Notes under the pieces: model-generated | The model's input: the letters and a program-made list of their open reading frames with translations, nothing else | Told to the model about the DNA's origin: nothing | Databases searched by the model: none | Shown here: positions 7,789-16,593 of the stretch, one piece after another | Numbering within the stretch: the first letter of the stretch is position 1 | Layout of the letters: each line of letters begins with the position of its first letter | From: Bdellovibrionota bacterium | Lineage (GTDB): Bacteria; Bdellovibrionota; Bdellovibrionia; Bdellovibrionales; Bdellovibrionaceae | Direction of reading: 5' to 3' | Length of the DNA: 33,870 nucleotides | Assembly: GCA_963170155.1 (NCBI GenBank) | Contig: CAUJGP010000013.1 | Coordinates: forward strand, 1 to 33,870 | Made by a program: the position numbers and the translations under genes

Positions 7789-9165
7789 TTAGATTTTTGG
7801 TGATGCAGATGAGTTGTTAAAATGTAGTAGACGGCCTTTAGGACGGTCAATCACTTGATCCTCCATCATGGCCAATTGTCCATTGATAAAACAGGCTTTC
7901 ATCCAACCCTTGACCTTCATCCCATCATAAGGAGTCCAGCCGCACTTACTTACAATCCACTGATTTTCAATTTTTCGCTCTAATTTTAAATCGACAAGAG
8001 TAAGATTCGCAGAGGCCCCAATTTCAAGTTTACCATGTCCTTCAATATTAAAAATCTTAGCAGGGTTACTTGAGATCAATTGAATAAGATGAGGGAGTGA
8101 GAGATTGCCATTATTAACATGATTGAGCATGATGGGCAGTAATGTTTGAACTCCCGGCATTCCCGAGGGAGAAGCGGGATACTCTCGCTTTTTCTCCTCA
8201 ATCGTGTGTGGGGCATGATCAGATCCAATAACGTCGATAATCCCTTTTTGAAGGGCCTTCCAGAGAGCCGCTTGGTGAGATTTATCGCGTAGAGGTGGAT
8301 TTTGTTGAGCAAAGCTACCGAGTCTTTCGTAGCAATCCGGAGCAAAAAGTGTAAGGTGCTGAGGAAGCACTTCGATGGTCGCTATATTTTTATGAGCAGC
8401 TAAAAATTCAACTTCTTGTTTTGATGAAACATGGAGAACGTGAACAGGTCTTTTTGCTTTTAAAGCCAGTCGAATTAATCTTTGTACAGCAAGAAGCGCA
8501 GTTTCTTCATCCCGCCAGAGAGGATGAAGATGAGGGGATTTGCCTTCGATTGCGATCTTTTTGCGTTCTTTGAGGCGTTGCTCATCCTCGCAGTGGACCG
8601 CAACGCGACAGTGACCATTGGACAGGATTTTAAAAAGATTATCGTCATCTTCAACAAGAAGCGTTCCTGTTGAGCTCCCCATAAAAACCTTAATACCACA
8701 ACATCCTTCAAGTTTTTCAAGTTCAGGCAGTTGTAGAATGTTTTCGTAAGATCCTCCCACATAAAAACCCACATTGCACCAAGCCCTATTGTCTAAAGCC
8801 TTCACTTTGGCCGAAAAACTGGAGTGATCCGTTGTAGAGGGTTGGGTATTCGGCATTTCAAAAACAGCAGTAACCCCTCCGAGGAGAGCCGCTTTAGTTC
8901 CTGACTCGAGATCCTCTTTATGGGTAAGACCCGGTTCTCTAAAATGAACTTGAGAATCGACAATACCAGGAAGAATATGGAGTCCTTCAACATTCAGTGT
9001 GGAATGAGATGGGTGTGTACGCAAGTAACCAATATGTGAAATTTTACCGTCTGAAATTCCGACGTCTGCTTTAATAATTTTAATATCGCCATTGGAGGAA
9101 GTAACAGCAACATGGCCCCCAATCAAAGAATAATCCAAAGGTTTTTCATTTTGTGTATTTTGCAT
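7789..9165 (-). CDS. pyrC: Dihydroorotase-like amidohydrolase (PyrC, class I type)
   Basis: Member of the metal-dependent amidohydrolase superfamily. Dihydroorotase makes dihydroorotate from carbamoyl aspartate in de novo pyrimidine synthesis in the cytosol. Family signatures include VHFREPG (73-79), the Lys region IKVFMGSSTGTLLVED, AVHCEDE, HVLHVSS and GSDHAPHT with the catalytic Asp. At 458 aa it is normal length. The metal-binding HxH motif reads Q72-V-H74 (DSQVHFR), so the first histidine is glutamine. I recall this variant in a subgroup of bacterial dihydroorotases that share the GIKVFMGSSTG signature, so it need not be inactive, but the gene could also encode a non-catalytic partner or another hydantoinase-like activity. 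It stands alone between a 161-bp gap and a divergent gene. Confidence 0.85.
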   Translation of the reverse strand: MQNTQNEKPLDYSLIGGHVAVTSSNGDIKIIKADVGISDGKISHIGYLRTHPSHSTLNVEGLHILPGIVDSQVHFREPGLTHKEDLESGTKAALLGGVTAVFEMPNTQPSTTDHSSFSAKVKALDNRAWCNVGFYVGGSYENILQLPELEKLEGCCGIKVFMGSSTGTLLVEDDDNLFKILSNGHCRVAVHCEDEQRLKERKKIAIEGKSPHLHPLWRDEETALLAVQRLIRLALKAKRPVHVLHVSSKQEVEFLAAHKNIATIEVLPQHLTLFAPDCYERLGSFAQQNPPLRDKSHQAALWKALQKGIIDVIGSDHAPHTIEEKKREYPASPSGMPGVQTLLPIMLNHVNNGNLSLPHLIQLISSNPAKIFNIEGHGKLEIGASANLTLVDLKLERKIENQWIVSKCGWTPYDGMKVKGWMKACFINGQLAMMEDQVIDRPKGRLLHFNNSSASPKI

Positions 9166-9406
9166 TTCCGCAGCTTAGCAGTGTATTTTAAAAAGGTCTA
9201 GTGGAGTGAGGTGGTTAAGCCACTGCACAATAATGTATAATTGAGTACTACCTACTTGAGTTTGCGGAGAGAGCTAGGCTAAGGTTGAGAAAGTTCTGAA
9301 ACTCTTTCTTTATAGCGTAAAAAGAAATGACAGACGAAGCGCTAGGACTAAATCATCGTTATTTTGCTTACTTGACCTCAAATAAGACTTCTTTAAACTA
9401 GATGAT

Positions 9407-10642
9407 GTGAATATTGATAAGCTTTTGAATTTATTTTTTCATTGGAATGTTTTTATTATTGAAGCCCTCTTTGGAGTGGTGCTTCTGGGAATCGTCTTTT
9501 TGGCGATCCGATCTTTTATGCGGCCTGAAGGGCACGATTCTGAATTAAATCTAGGTGGAATTGAAAACAGTCTAAAAAAATTAATAGAAAATTACTCCGG
9601 AAATGAATCTGCTTCGGTACAAACTGAAGCATCACTTGAAGGTGATGCGATTATGGAAGAGATGGCCACTCAAATCGAGAGGCTTAAGCTTCAGTTGATA
9701 GAAAAAACAGAAGAAATAGAGCAGTTAAAAACAGGAACAGCAGTTGTCAGTTCAAATACTGTTGCATCAAATGCAGCACCTATTGAAGCTGTTCCAGTAA
9801 AGCCCTCGGTCTCTTCCCCCTCAGGTGCTAATGAGGAGTTAGAAGAGAAAGTACGAGAGCTAGAAGCTCGTCTTAGTGAATACTCAATCATAGAAGACGA
9901 TATTGCTGATCTTTCATTTTACAAAGAAGAAACGGTTCGTTTACAGGCTGAAATTGATAGATTAAAAGCAAAGTTGGCTGAGTATGAGGCAAAGGGAGCT
10001 CCTTCATTATCGCAAACTTCAGCGGCCTCGTCGTCTTCTCCTTTGACAGCAGAAGAGAGTCATGTTTCTCCCATCGTAGCTCCATCTTCTCCAGTCTCTG
10101 TTACGGCCCCTGCCTCTCCTCCTTCAGCTCCAGCAGCTTCTGTGGTTCAAGAAACACCTGTGAATGTTCCCTCGGAGCCTGATGTTGCGGCTTCTTCGAA
10201 TACGACATCAGCACCATCCGTATTATCCCTTGATGATGATATTATGGCCGAGTTTGAGCGAGCCGTTGCAGAGCAAAAGGCAATGAATTCAACACAAAAA
10301 GTGGCCACTGAACTTTCTCCCGCAGCTTTCACTGAAGAAGTTCCAAAAGCAGAATCAATAAAAAATGAATCGGCAAAATTGGTGGAGAATTCTCAGGAGC
10401 CGCAGAGCCAGGTTGATTCTACAGGAACCCTTGAAGAAGTTGTTGAGAACGGGATTAATTTAGATAAAATGTTGAATGAAGTGAGTGGTTTGCCTGAAGG
10501 TTCTGATGTCGAGGTGGCAAATGTTTTAGAGCAAACCTTGGATACAGAAAAACTTCTCAAAGAAGCAACTGTCATGGATAGAGTGGAGGAGCCCGAGTCC
10601 ATTCAGGGACTTGAGGAATTTCTTAAAAAAGAAGGAGCCTAG
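9407..10642 (+). CDS. Membrane-anchored coiled-coil protein with Ser/Ala/Pro-rich linker
   Basis: Not recognised. The frame starts with GTG at 9407, since the neighbouring ATGs run straight into a TGA. One N-terminal membrane segment (about residues 13-33, FIIEALFGVVLLGIVFLAI) is followed by two coiled-coil blocks rich in Glu, Leu and Lys (about 80-100 and 145-195). A long Ser/Ala/Pro/Val linker follows, then acidic helices up to the end (LEEFLKKEGA). The organisation suits a structural or scaffold protein projecting from the inner membrane into the cytoplasm or periplasm. It is translationally close to the HEAT-repeat gene, whose ATG lies one base after its stop codon, so the two products probably act together. 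Confidence 0.6.
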   Translation: MNIDKLLNLFFHWNVFIIEALFGVVLLGIVFLAIRSFMRPEGHDSELNLGGIENSLKKLIENYSGNESASVQTEASLEGDAIMEEMATQIERLKLQLIEKTEEIEQLKTGTAVVSSNTVASNAAPIEAVPVKPSVSSPSGANEELEEKVRELEARLSEYSIIEDDIADLSFYKEETVRLQAEIDRLKAKLAEYEAKGAPSLSQTSAASSSSPLTAEESHVSPIVAPSSPVSVTAPASPPSAPAASVVQETPVNVPSEPDVAASSNTTSAPSVLSLDDDIMAEFERAVAEQKAMNSTQKVATELSPAAFTEEVPKAESIKNESAKLVENSQEPQSQVDSTGTLEEVVENGINLDKMLNEVSGLPEGSDVEVANVLEQTLDTEKLLKEATVMDRVEEPESIQGLEEFLKKEGA

Positions 10643-10643
10643 G

Positions 10644-11420
10644 ATGGGGATGAAGACCTTAGGGTTAGCAGGAGCAACCTATTTATTAATGATTGGACAC
10701 CCAACTTTTGTGTTTTCCAGTCCTTCGGTCCCAGCCTTTAGCAACAATTCCTTAAGTGAGAAAATTATTAAAGAGACTGAAACGACTCTTCGTTTGCCGA
10801 AGTCGGAGTTGGAAAAAATCACAAATAAATTAACGGCAAATCAAAAATTAGCCCTTAGAAAAATAGCTTTTCGATCTGACTCAGATCTCCAAGTACGCTG
10901 GAGAGCTTTGGTTTTGGCGGCTCGTCTCTTAGGCTCTGAAATGAAGGAAGACATTGCCAGTGCTTCAAAAAGCAGTGAGTGGTTTATGCGGTCTGCCTCT
11001 ATGATGGCTGCTAACGAAATTTCGTTAGCAGAAGGTGCGACTCTGGCGCGTCGGATGGTAAATGATAAGGCGTTGGTTGTAAGATCAGCTGCCGTTGATA
11101 TTCTGGGGCAAACCGGGGAGCTTTCAGATCGCACATTACTTTGGAATATTATTCGCGACCCCATTAATAAAAGAAAGGGGCAAAGCCTATGGATTCGCTC
11201 CCAAGCTTTGCAACTTTTGGCGCGCACTCCGCAAAAAAAGGAAATTTCGGGTTTTATTTCTCTGCTTAAGGAAAATGATTTAGAACTTCAAGCCATTTCT
11301 ATCAACGCTCTTGAAAAAGCATCTGCCTTTCAATTCGGGAGTAGTCAGGATAGCATTGAAAACCATCGTAAGAGATGGATGAGTTGGTGGGAGCTTTCTG
11401 GAAAGACAAAATCTTTCTAG
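10644..11420 (+). CDS. Exported HEAT-repeat protein
   Basis: Start placed at ATG 10644, preceded by AAGGAG at the ideal distance inside the end of the previous gene. The product is 258 aa with a probable signal peptide (TLGLAGATYLLMIGH) and then about 200 residues of alternating helices of the HEAT or armadillo type. Units such as VRWRALVLAARLL, WFMRSASMMAANEIS, VVRSAAVDILGQTG and LWIRSQALQLLARTP are recognisable. HEAT arrays are protein-protein interaction scaffolds, here presumably periplasmic or inner-membrane bound. Tight coupling to the coiled-coil membrane protein suggests a shared complex. A 24-bp perfect palindrome lies within the coding region at 11008-11031. Confidence 0.7.
   Translation: MGMKTLGLAGATYLLMIGHPTFVFSSPSVPAFSNNSLSEKIIKETETTLRLPKSELEKITNKLTANQKLALRKIAFRSDSDLQVRWRALVLAARLLGSEMKEDIASASKSSEWFMRSASMMAANEISLAEGATLARRMVNDKALVVRSAAVDILGQTGELSDRTLLWNIIRDPINKRKGQSLWIRSQALQLLARTPQKKEISGFISLLKENDLELQAISINALEKASAFQFGSSQDSIENHRKRWMSWWELSGKTKSF
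11008..11031. repeat. 24-bp perfect palindrome inside the HEAT-repeat gene
   Basis: CTGCTAACGAAA is followed immediately by its exact reverse complement TTTCGTTAGCAG. The palindrome encodes residues in the MMAANEISLAEG helix, so it may be coincidental codon use. The 11-mer ATTTCGTTAGC also occurs in comM near position 1000, where it forms TTTCG-TTAG-CGAAA. Confidence 0.7.
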
Positions 11421-11503
11421 GACGGGTTTAAATAGCCCTCATTATCTTTACTTTCTTCGTCTTTGGTTTATTACTTCCGTTACAAGATCTGTTCTTTTAA
11501 TTG

Positions 11504-11992
11504 TTAATGAGCATGATTAGCTGCAATTTCTTTGGCTATTGTTAACTCCCGATCAATTCTGTACAGGATATGAACTTCTTCCATTCCATCATTGGGAAGG
11601 CTTTCTGGTTCAGATATAAAATCCCGCATCACTTGCAGAGATTTATGAATGCGCACTCGGATTCCACGAGATGAAATCCTCACTAATTGTAAAGAGAGGC
11701 TGCAACGAACTCCCGCAGAAAACTTTTCTGCCTTCGAGGGACTATGCCAACATTGAGTCCCACGAAGGTAGTCCGTTTTGAGAATACCAGCGTCTTTATT
11801 GCTTTCTGAAATAGGGTATTGAGCAAGGGCTCTTTCTGTGGCCATCCAAACATCATCCATTGAGCCCTTAAAGACAGTTTCATTGGTCAGTTTTGTTCCC
11901 GAATTCATTGTTGCGCATCCTATGGAGAACATCCCTAGAAAACAGCAGCAAAGAAGATTAAATGCTTTAAGAAAAAAGTGGACACGACCCAT
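11504..11992 (-). CDS. Small outer-membrane lipoprotein, unknown function
   Basis: A lipoprotein signal peptide with lipobox FSIGC places the modified cysteine at C26. Three further cysteines (LLCCCF) sit in the hydrophobic core of the signal. The mature part of about 135 aa has one alpha/beta domain with MDDVWMATERAL and DAGILKTDY segments, resembling the small helix-grip domains of BamC-like or YajI-like lipoproteins. The resemblance is only by pattern. It follows the larger lipoprotein gene by 5 bp in the same direction, so the two form an operon. No function is assigned. Confidence 0.6.
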   Translation of the reverse strand: MGRVHFFLKAFNLLCCCFLGMFSIGCATMNSGTKLTNETVFKGSMDDVWMATERALAQYPISESNKDAGILKTDYLRGTQCWHSPSKAEKFSAGVRCSLSLQLVRISSRGIRVRIHKSLQVMRDFISEPESLPNDGMEEVHILYRIDRELTIAKEIAANHAH

Positions 11993-11997
11993 AAAAA

Positions 11998-13527
11998 CTA
12001 AAATTCAACACTGTTAAAACTGATATGCGATGCCAATTCAGCAGAGTCTGGGCCTAGTGCTGTCTGCATGGGAATTGGTAGTTTTTGATTGGATCCAACA
12101 TACACGATTTCCCAACGGTGGTTATCGGCAAAAGGTCTGATTTCTTCTTTCTGCGATGCTACGGTCGTCGTTGTATTATCCTCTGGCCACTCTGGTAATT
12201 CGAGAGAAGAAACCCATGCGGATGCGTAGACTTCCCATTCTCTTTGAATCTTTTTTCGGTTTCCTTCTATAATAATTTTAGAGAGCACGGAGAATGTTGT
12301 TAAAGGAGTAACGCCTTCTGTGGGCTCAGGTGTTTGGCTGGACCAACCATAGTTACCAATTGGCGTAGGTGTTGGAATCAGATTTAGGAATTGGGGAGTG
12401 TGGTTGGGAGTTTGCGCCACAAATTCTACACTGGAAGCCTCTTGAAACTGTGCTTCTCTTTTAGGGGCATTGGGATCATAAGTTAAAACAGAAAGAAAGT
12501 GTTTCTGAGCTTTTTCTATTCCTTTGAGGAAGAAAGGTTTTTCATTCTCAACTTTACGCATATCTGTTGGAAAAAGCATTCCGTTGAGTTCGAATAGAGA
12601 AATAGAAAGCATTAACAGTTGAGGCGGGATGGCTGGTGGTTGAAGACTTTCCTTGGCTGTGAAACTCATTTCATTCACTGGAAGATTCAACTCCAATGGG
12701 CCATCCAGTTGAAATTCTTTTAAACCCCCACCAACAAATTTGAATGAGTTGATAATAGAAGTAAAAGGCACATCATTTCGAAACTTATCAACGGTTTCTT
12801 TAAAAGGAAATTGACCGTGGAGAGCATAGGATCTTTTAAGACCTGGTTCTCGGAAAAATAAACGATACTTTTCTTTTTCTAAAACAATCGGCAAACCGTA
12901 GGTTTCTTGTTGGCGAGGGAATGTCAGATTGCTGGGAATAGAGGCTTCAACAATTCCACCCACCCTGAATTTATCAAATTCAGGACTGATAAGTTTGTCG
13001 ATATTAAAGGAAAACAAATCACCTCTCGTGAGAGCTTGGATTACTAAGCCAAAATCAGCAATGTTGTCTCTTTTAAGATTTCCAAAGTGAGTGGTTTTTC
13101 CTGAGAGAAGAATTTGTGCCGTTTGAGCCAAGGGACGAAGCTTAAACCTCAGATTTTGAGGTTGGACTTGATGATAAGTAATTCTCATAAAACCAGGATA
13201 TTGAACAGTTACAGATTGAGGTGTGATCCATTTCGAAGGAGCAATTGCTTGTCCCTTGCCGTCGGTTTCCAACCAGTTATTTGCAAAGGGCTGTCCTCTT
13301 TTATTGCCAATGAGGATCTTAGCACGCTCTAAGGGTTTACCATCTAAAGTTGTTACAGTAAAAGTATGGGGAGCTTCTGATGCCGTAAGACTTTCTTGCG
13401 TGGCTTTAGCTAAAGATCTTTTTGTTTCAGGGGTGGTTGCTTCATGAGCATTGGGGGGAGCCATTTGACAGGATGATTGAAATACCACTGCAATTAAGCA
13501 TAGAACTGCGATGAGTTGTTTATTCAT
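11998..13527 (-). CDS. Large lipoprotein, unknown function
   Basis: The N-terminus has a lipoprotein signal with C20 (FQSSC, a weak but acceptable lipobox). The start ATG has a strong AGGAGG Shine-Dalgarno about 5 nt upstream. The first domain (about residues 55-130) looks like a carboxypeptidase-regulatory or Ig-like beta sandwich (FTVTTLDGKPLERAKILIGN). The remaining 370 residues are mixed beta and unrecognised, with a Thr/Pro-rich linker near residue 395 (IPTPTPIGNYGWSSQTPEPT). It heads a two-gene lipoprotein operon with the 162-aa lipoprotein downstream. It is probably surface or outer-membrane attached. Confidence 0.6.
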   Translation of the reverse strand: MNKQLIAVLCLIAVVFQSSCQMAPPNAHEATTPETKRSLAKATQESLTASEAPHTFTVTTLDGKPLERAKILIGNKRGQPFANNWLETDGKGQAIAPSKWITPQSVTVQYPGFMRITYHQVQPQNLRFKLRPLAQTAQILLSGKTTHFGNLKRDNIADFGLVIQALTRGDLFSFNIDKLISPEFDKFRVGGIVEASIPSNLTFPRQQETYGLPIVLEKEKYRLFFREPGLKRSYALHGQFPFKETVDKFRNDVPFTSIINSFKFVGGGLKEFQLDGPLELNLPVNEMSFTAKESLQPPAIPPQLLMLSISLFELNGMLFPTDMRKVENEKPFFLKGIEKAQKHFLSVLTYDPNAPKREAQFQEASSVEFVAQTPNHTPQFLNLIPTPTPIGNYGWSSQTPEPTEGVTPLTTFSVLSKIIIEGNRKKIQREWEVYASAWVSSLELPEWPEDNTTTTVASQKEEIRPFADNHRWEIVYVGSNQKLPIPMQTALGPDSAELASHISFNSVEF

Positions 13528-13765
13528 AGTATCCTCCTCAGTTGAATTTTAATAAGTCTTTTTTATTAATACAATCATGAACCAACGGATTGTTCTTTTT
13601 ACCTTTATAAAAGGGGAGTGATAGTAAATAGAGCTTTTAAAGATAAAATAACTATTTTTAGGTTTCCTCAAAAGGTGAGCACTCCTAAACCTTGTTGAGA
13701 ATCAGTTTTATTTAAGCCTAGAGTCAAAAGTTATTATAAATATTTATGCATTGTGCGGTCTTATA
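13528..13765. other. AT-rich divergent spacer upstream of tRNA-Met
   Basis: This gap separates the leftward lipoprotein gene from the rightward tRNA-Met. It contains no gene that I can support. It should hold the promoter of the lipoprotein operon, but I could not settle on one. Confidence 0.5.
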
Positions 13766-13794
13766 TTGACTAAAAAGGATGAATAGAATTAAAT
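13766..13794 (+). promoter_or_regulatory. Sigma-70-type promoter of tRNA-Met
   Basis: TTGACT (13766-13771), a 17-bp spacer and TTAAAT (13789-13794) lie with the -10 box ending 21 bp before the tRNA 5' end. This is the expected position for the native tRNA promoter, and it lies outside the integrated element. Confidence 0.6.
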
Positions 13795-13815
13795 CCTCCC
13801 TTTACTTACTATTAT

Positions 13816-13870
<55 letters not shown>

Positions 13871-13892
<22 letters not shown>

Positions 13893-15670
13893 AATTCTAC
13901 AACTTGCGAACCAAAAATACCCAAATTATGAGACTGACCGCCCTCGGCGGTCCCAGCGGCAGCCGGTGGCTGTTGCTGTGGTCTTCTATTGTCCAAATCA
14001 ATGACGTTCTTTTGACTTTCCTCTGGAATAGCTACGGTTGGAGTAGTGGCGTCAGAATTTAAACTACCTGACAATCTAAACTGGATACTTAGGCCGCTGC
14101 TAGGGTTAACGATGATCCCATAGATTAAATCCTTTATTAATGCCTTTCGAGCAGTAGCTGTTGATTTTTTCCATCCTCGACGGAAAGCCTCAAGTCTTGA
14201 TTTTAGATCATCAATGGCTGTTTCAACATCTGACTCTTGGGTTTCTTGGAGTTTAACCTTTTCAATCGCGGCCTCAATCAGTGCTTTTTTACGGCTAAGA
14301 TCATTCAGTTCAGCGGCAGTAACCCGAATGGCTTCTGACTGCGGGTCTAATTCAGCTTGGATACGGAATGTGTTTTTTATGGCCGTATTCAACCTTTGTA
14401 ATTCCAGGGTTAAACGGTTCTTTTCTGCCTTAATCACTTCTGGCTTAACCGTTATGGCCTTTCTAATATTATCACTCACCTTATTAAAATATCCCGCCAA
14501 AACCAAAATCTCTGACAAATAATCCACAATCTTTGATTCAATCTTTTCAGCACGAATTCTTTTAAAGCTGCAATTGATGACATCGCCTTTTTTGCTTGAA
14601 TGCACATAGTAGCGATGAACTTTATTTCTACCATGGGCAGATTGTCCAACAAGGGCACGCCCACATTGACCACACTTACAGACTTGAGCGGCAAGAAAGA
14701 CTCTTTCTTCAGACGTTTCAAGTCTGGCTCGCTCTTTTTCACGATTTTCTTGGATAATTTTTTGAACTTCACTAAATGTCGCTTCATCAACAATGGCTGG
14801 CCATGAAGCTTTCACTTCGGTGAATTTCTGCCAAGCTTTCAGCTTATGCGGATCTTTATTTTTGTTGATCTTGTTAACCTCTTTAATTCCAATATAAGAC
14901 TTGTTTTGAAGGACAAAGCTGAGCGAGTCTACAGTCCATCTGCCTTCATTCATAAGACGATTCTTTTTTGATTTTTTACCTTTGGGTTTAATTCCAAGAG
15001 TCTCTAAAGCAATAATGGTTCGGCCAATAGTTCTTTGCTCTAAAAATGTAGAAAATATTTTTTGAACTTGTTCGGCCTCAGATTCATTGACAATAAAAGT
15101 TGTTTTGTTGAATTCCGGTCGATCATATCCAAGGATCACGGGACCACCACTGAGTAATCCACGCATGGATCTTGAATGACAATTGATCGCAACACGCTCT
15201 GAAATTTGCTCCCTTTCGAACTGACTCAAATTTATCATATTAAAGAGCATCATTTTTCCAGACGGAGTACTTGAATCAAAATTTTCTTTGATCGCCAAAA
15301 ACTTTGCGCCAAGACTATCCAAAATTTTGTGAAAATCGCAGAAATCAGGAATATTGCGTGATAATCGAGAGAGTTCTGTCACCATAATCGCATTAATACG
15401 GCCACTCTTTAAGTCTTTCATCATCCTTTGATAACCTGGACGATTGGTGTCTTTAGCTGAATAACCATCGTCAATGTAATTTTCAACAATGCGTCCCCAG
15501 CCAGGCTCTTGCATGTTCTTGATATCAATGAATGATTGGAGTCGATGACGTTGATTATCCATAGAACCTTCGACAACTTGGGCCTGCTCGTCAGTCGAGA
15601 CCCTTTGATAAAGTCCCAATAGTAGTGTCGCAGAATTTGCTTGTGGAGTGTTAGGCTGCGATTTTTTCAT
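13871..15670 (-). CDS. Large serine recombinase (element integrase)
   Basis: It should catalyse integration and excision of the element. The resolvase-type catalytic domain (about residues 15-165) has the nucleophile S25 in LYQRVSTDEQ, plus ELSRLSRN and QFEREQISER. A Recombinase domain follows (about 195-310, with GYDRPEF and SYIGIKEVN). A zinc ribbon begins near residue 330 (CKCGQCGRALVG, later INCSF). A coiled-coil region rich in Leu, Lys and Glu lies at about 400-500. At 599 aa it is typical for the class. AAGGAGG precedes the ATG, and the start overlaps the 67-aa gene by 20 bp. The last residues (GSEGGT) are encoded by the antisense of the tRNA-Met 3' end, so excision would replace them. 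A serine rather than tyrosine recombinase at a tRNA end is unusual. Confidence 0.92.
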
Positions 15671-15854
15671 TGTCGTTTTCCTCCTTACGAGGGCGTCCTC
15701 TTTTTAGTCCCAGGGCAATCATACCTGCAATTTTAGATCGAACCCGTTCTTCATTTGCTTCGGCATCACCTGATTCATCTAAGATCCCTATAAACTCAAC
15801 TTGCACGTCATCTTCTAAAAACTTTGTTGGCCTTTTTTTAAAGCCTTTACTCAT
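15651..15854 (-). CDS. 67-aa basic protein with AT-hook-like motif, overlapping the integrase start
   Basis: Not recognised. The product is a short charged protein: an acidic middle (ILDESGDAEANEERVRSK), then a C-terminal GLKRGRPRKEEN that matches the AT-hook core (RGRP with flanking basic residues). It overlaps the XRE gene upstream by 8 bp and the integrase downstream by 20 bp, so all three are likely translated together. Position directly before the integrase and a DNA-binding motif make it a candidate accessory or recombination directionality factor. That is inference only. Confidence 0.6.
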   Translation of the reverse strand: MSKGFKKRPTKFLEDDVQVEFIGILDESGDAEANEERVRSKIAGMIALGLKRGRPRKEENDNEKIAA

Positions 15855-16104
15855 CAGATTTAGCCTTTTCCTGACGTTTAACTTTTTTCAAATGCTCAGA
15901 CAACAATTCAATAAGCTCCACTGCTTTTCGCTCTGGAAGGCTACCAAGCAGGCTCATTATAGCCTGTATTAATGGACTTGGTTTTCTAAATCCGGTTTCA
16001 AAATGACTTATTGGTTTTCTTCCTGAAAGCCCAAGTAATTCCGAAAGCTCCTCTTGCGTGAGTCCTAACTTTTCTCGAATTGATTTAAATTTGTCAGGAC
16101 TCAT
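15847..16104 (-). CDS. XRE/Cro-family helix-turn-helix regulator
   Basis: Residues 3-60 form a classic HTH_3 domain: FKSIREKLGLTQEELSELLG, followed by the recognition helix segment RKPISHFETGFRKPS. About 25 C-terminal residues are helical and basic. At 85 aa it is a minimal single-domain regulator. Such proteins in integrative elements usually control the integrase or transfer genes. The gene overlaps its upstream neighbour by 4 bp and the 67-aa gene downstream by 8 bp. The HTH call is firm, the target is unknown. Confidence 0.85.
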   Translation of the reverse strand: MSPDKFKSIREKLGLTQEELSELLGLSGRKPISHFETGFRKPSPLIQAIMSLLGSLPERKAVELIELLSEHLKKVKRQEKAKSDE

Positions 16105-16505
16105 GCTGCTTCCTCATTTCTATGTCTATCTATGATACCTTCTGGTTTCAAGGTCTTTTTTCCCTTTTTTGCGGAATTTGATCCACCCCCAAAGAAATAC
16201 TGTGCCAGCACTTCTTTTAATTCAGGCGGTAAGTTGCCAGAAGCCTTGGCCTTTTTAACGATGCTGTCAAGCATGGTCAGGTCATTAGCCACTTGCAGTC
16301 GAATCATGTGCAATATGTCATCGGTACAGTTATCTTTAAACCAATGAATGATGAAGCTTGTGACATCGAGTTTTGTTGCTCGACCTGCTTCAAAGCCAGT
16401 ATTTACGGCATTGGTAATTTCATTGACTATATTATCCGCCTCTTTGGAAACCATTGCTCTTACTACTTTTACGTCATTATTTTCAATTATTTCTGTCTCA
16501 TTCAT
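16101..16505 (-). CDS. 134-aa soluble protein, unknown function
   Basis: Not recognised. A perfect Shine-Dalgarno (AAGGAGGT) precedes the ATG. The product is mostly helical with an acidic N-terminus and a basic C-terminus (SAKKGKKTLKPEG). It lies directly downstream of the Replication-relaxation gene (88-bp gap with no gene) and overlaps the XRE gene. It may be a DNA-binding accessory of transfer or maintenance, by position only. The two-gene arrangement with a small HTH protein also recalls toxin-antitoxin pairs, but no toxin motif is visible. Confidence 0.6.
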   Translation of the reverse strand: MNETEIIENNDVKVVRAMVSKEADNIVNEITNAVNTGFEAGRATKLDVTSFIIHWFKDNCTDDILHMIRLQVANDLTMLDSIVKKAKASGNLPPELKEVLAQYFFGGGSNSAKKGKKTLKPEGIIDRHRNEEAA

Positions 16506-16593
16506 ATCAGTTCCACCTCCTTAATTTTTAGGTTTAAATGGTTCTTATTTTTCTTCCTGGTTTTCTGTATCTGTATTTCCTCTGTCTTCTTAT

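Noticed and set aside
14214-14522. A 102-codon plus-strand frame within the integrase gene
   Set aside because: It is antisense to a well-supported serine recombinase domain region, with composition expected for a shadow frame.
15847-16505. Toxin-antitoxin pair formed by the XRE protein and the 134-aa protein
   Set aside because: The 134-aa protein shows no RelE, HipA, HigB or other toxin signature, and the gene order fits element regulation better.
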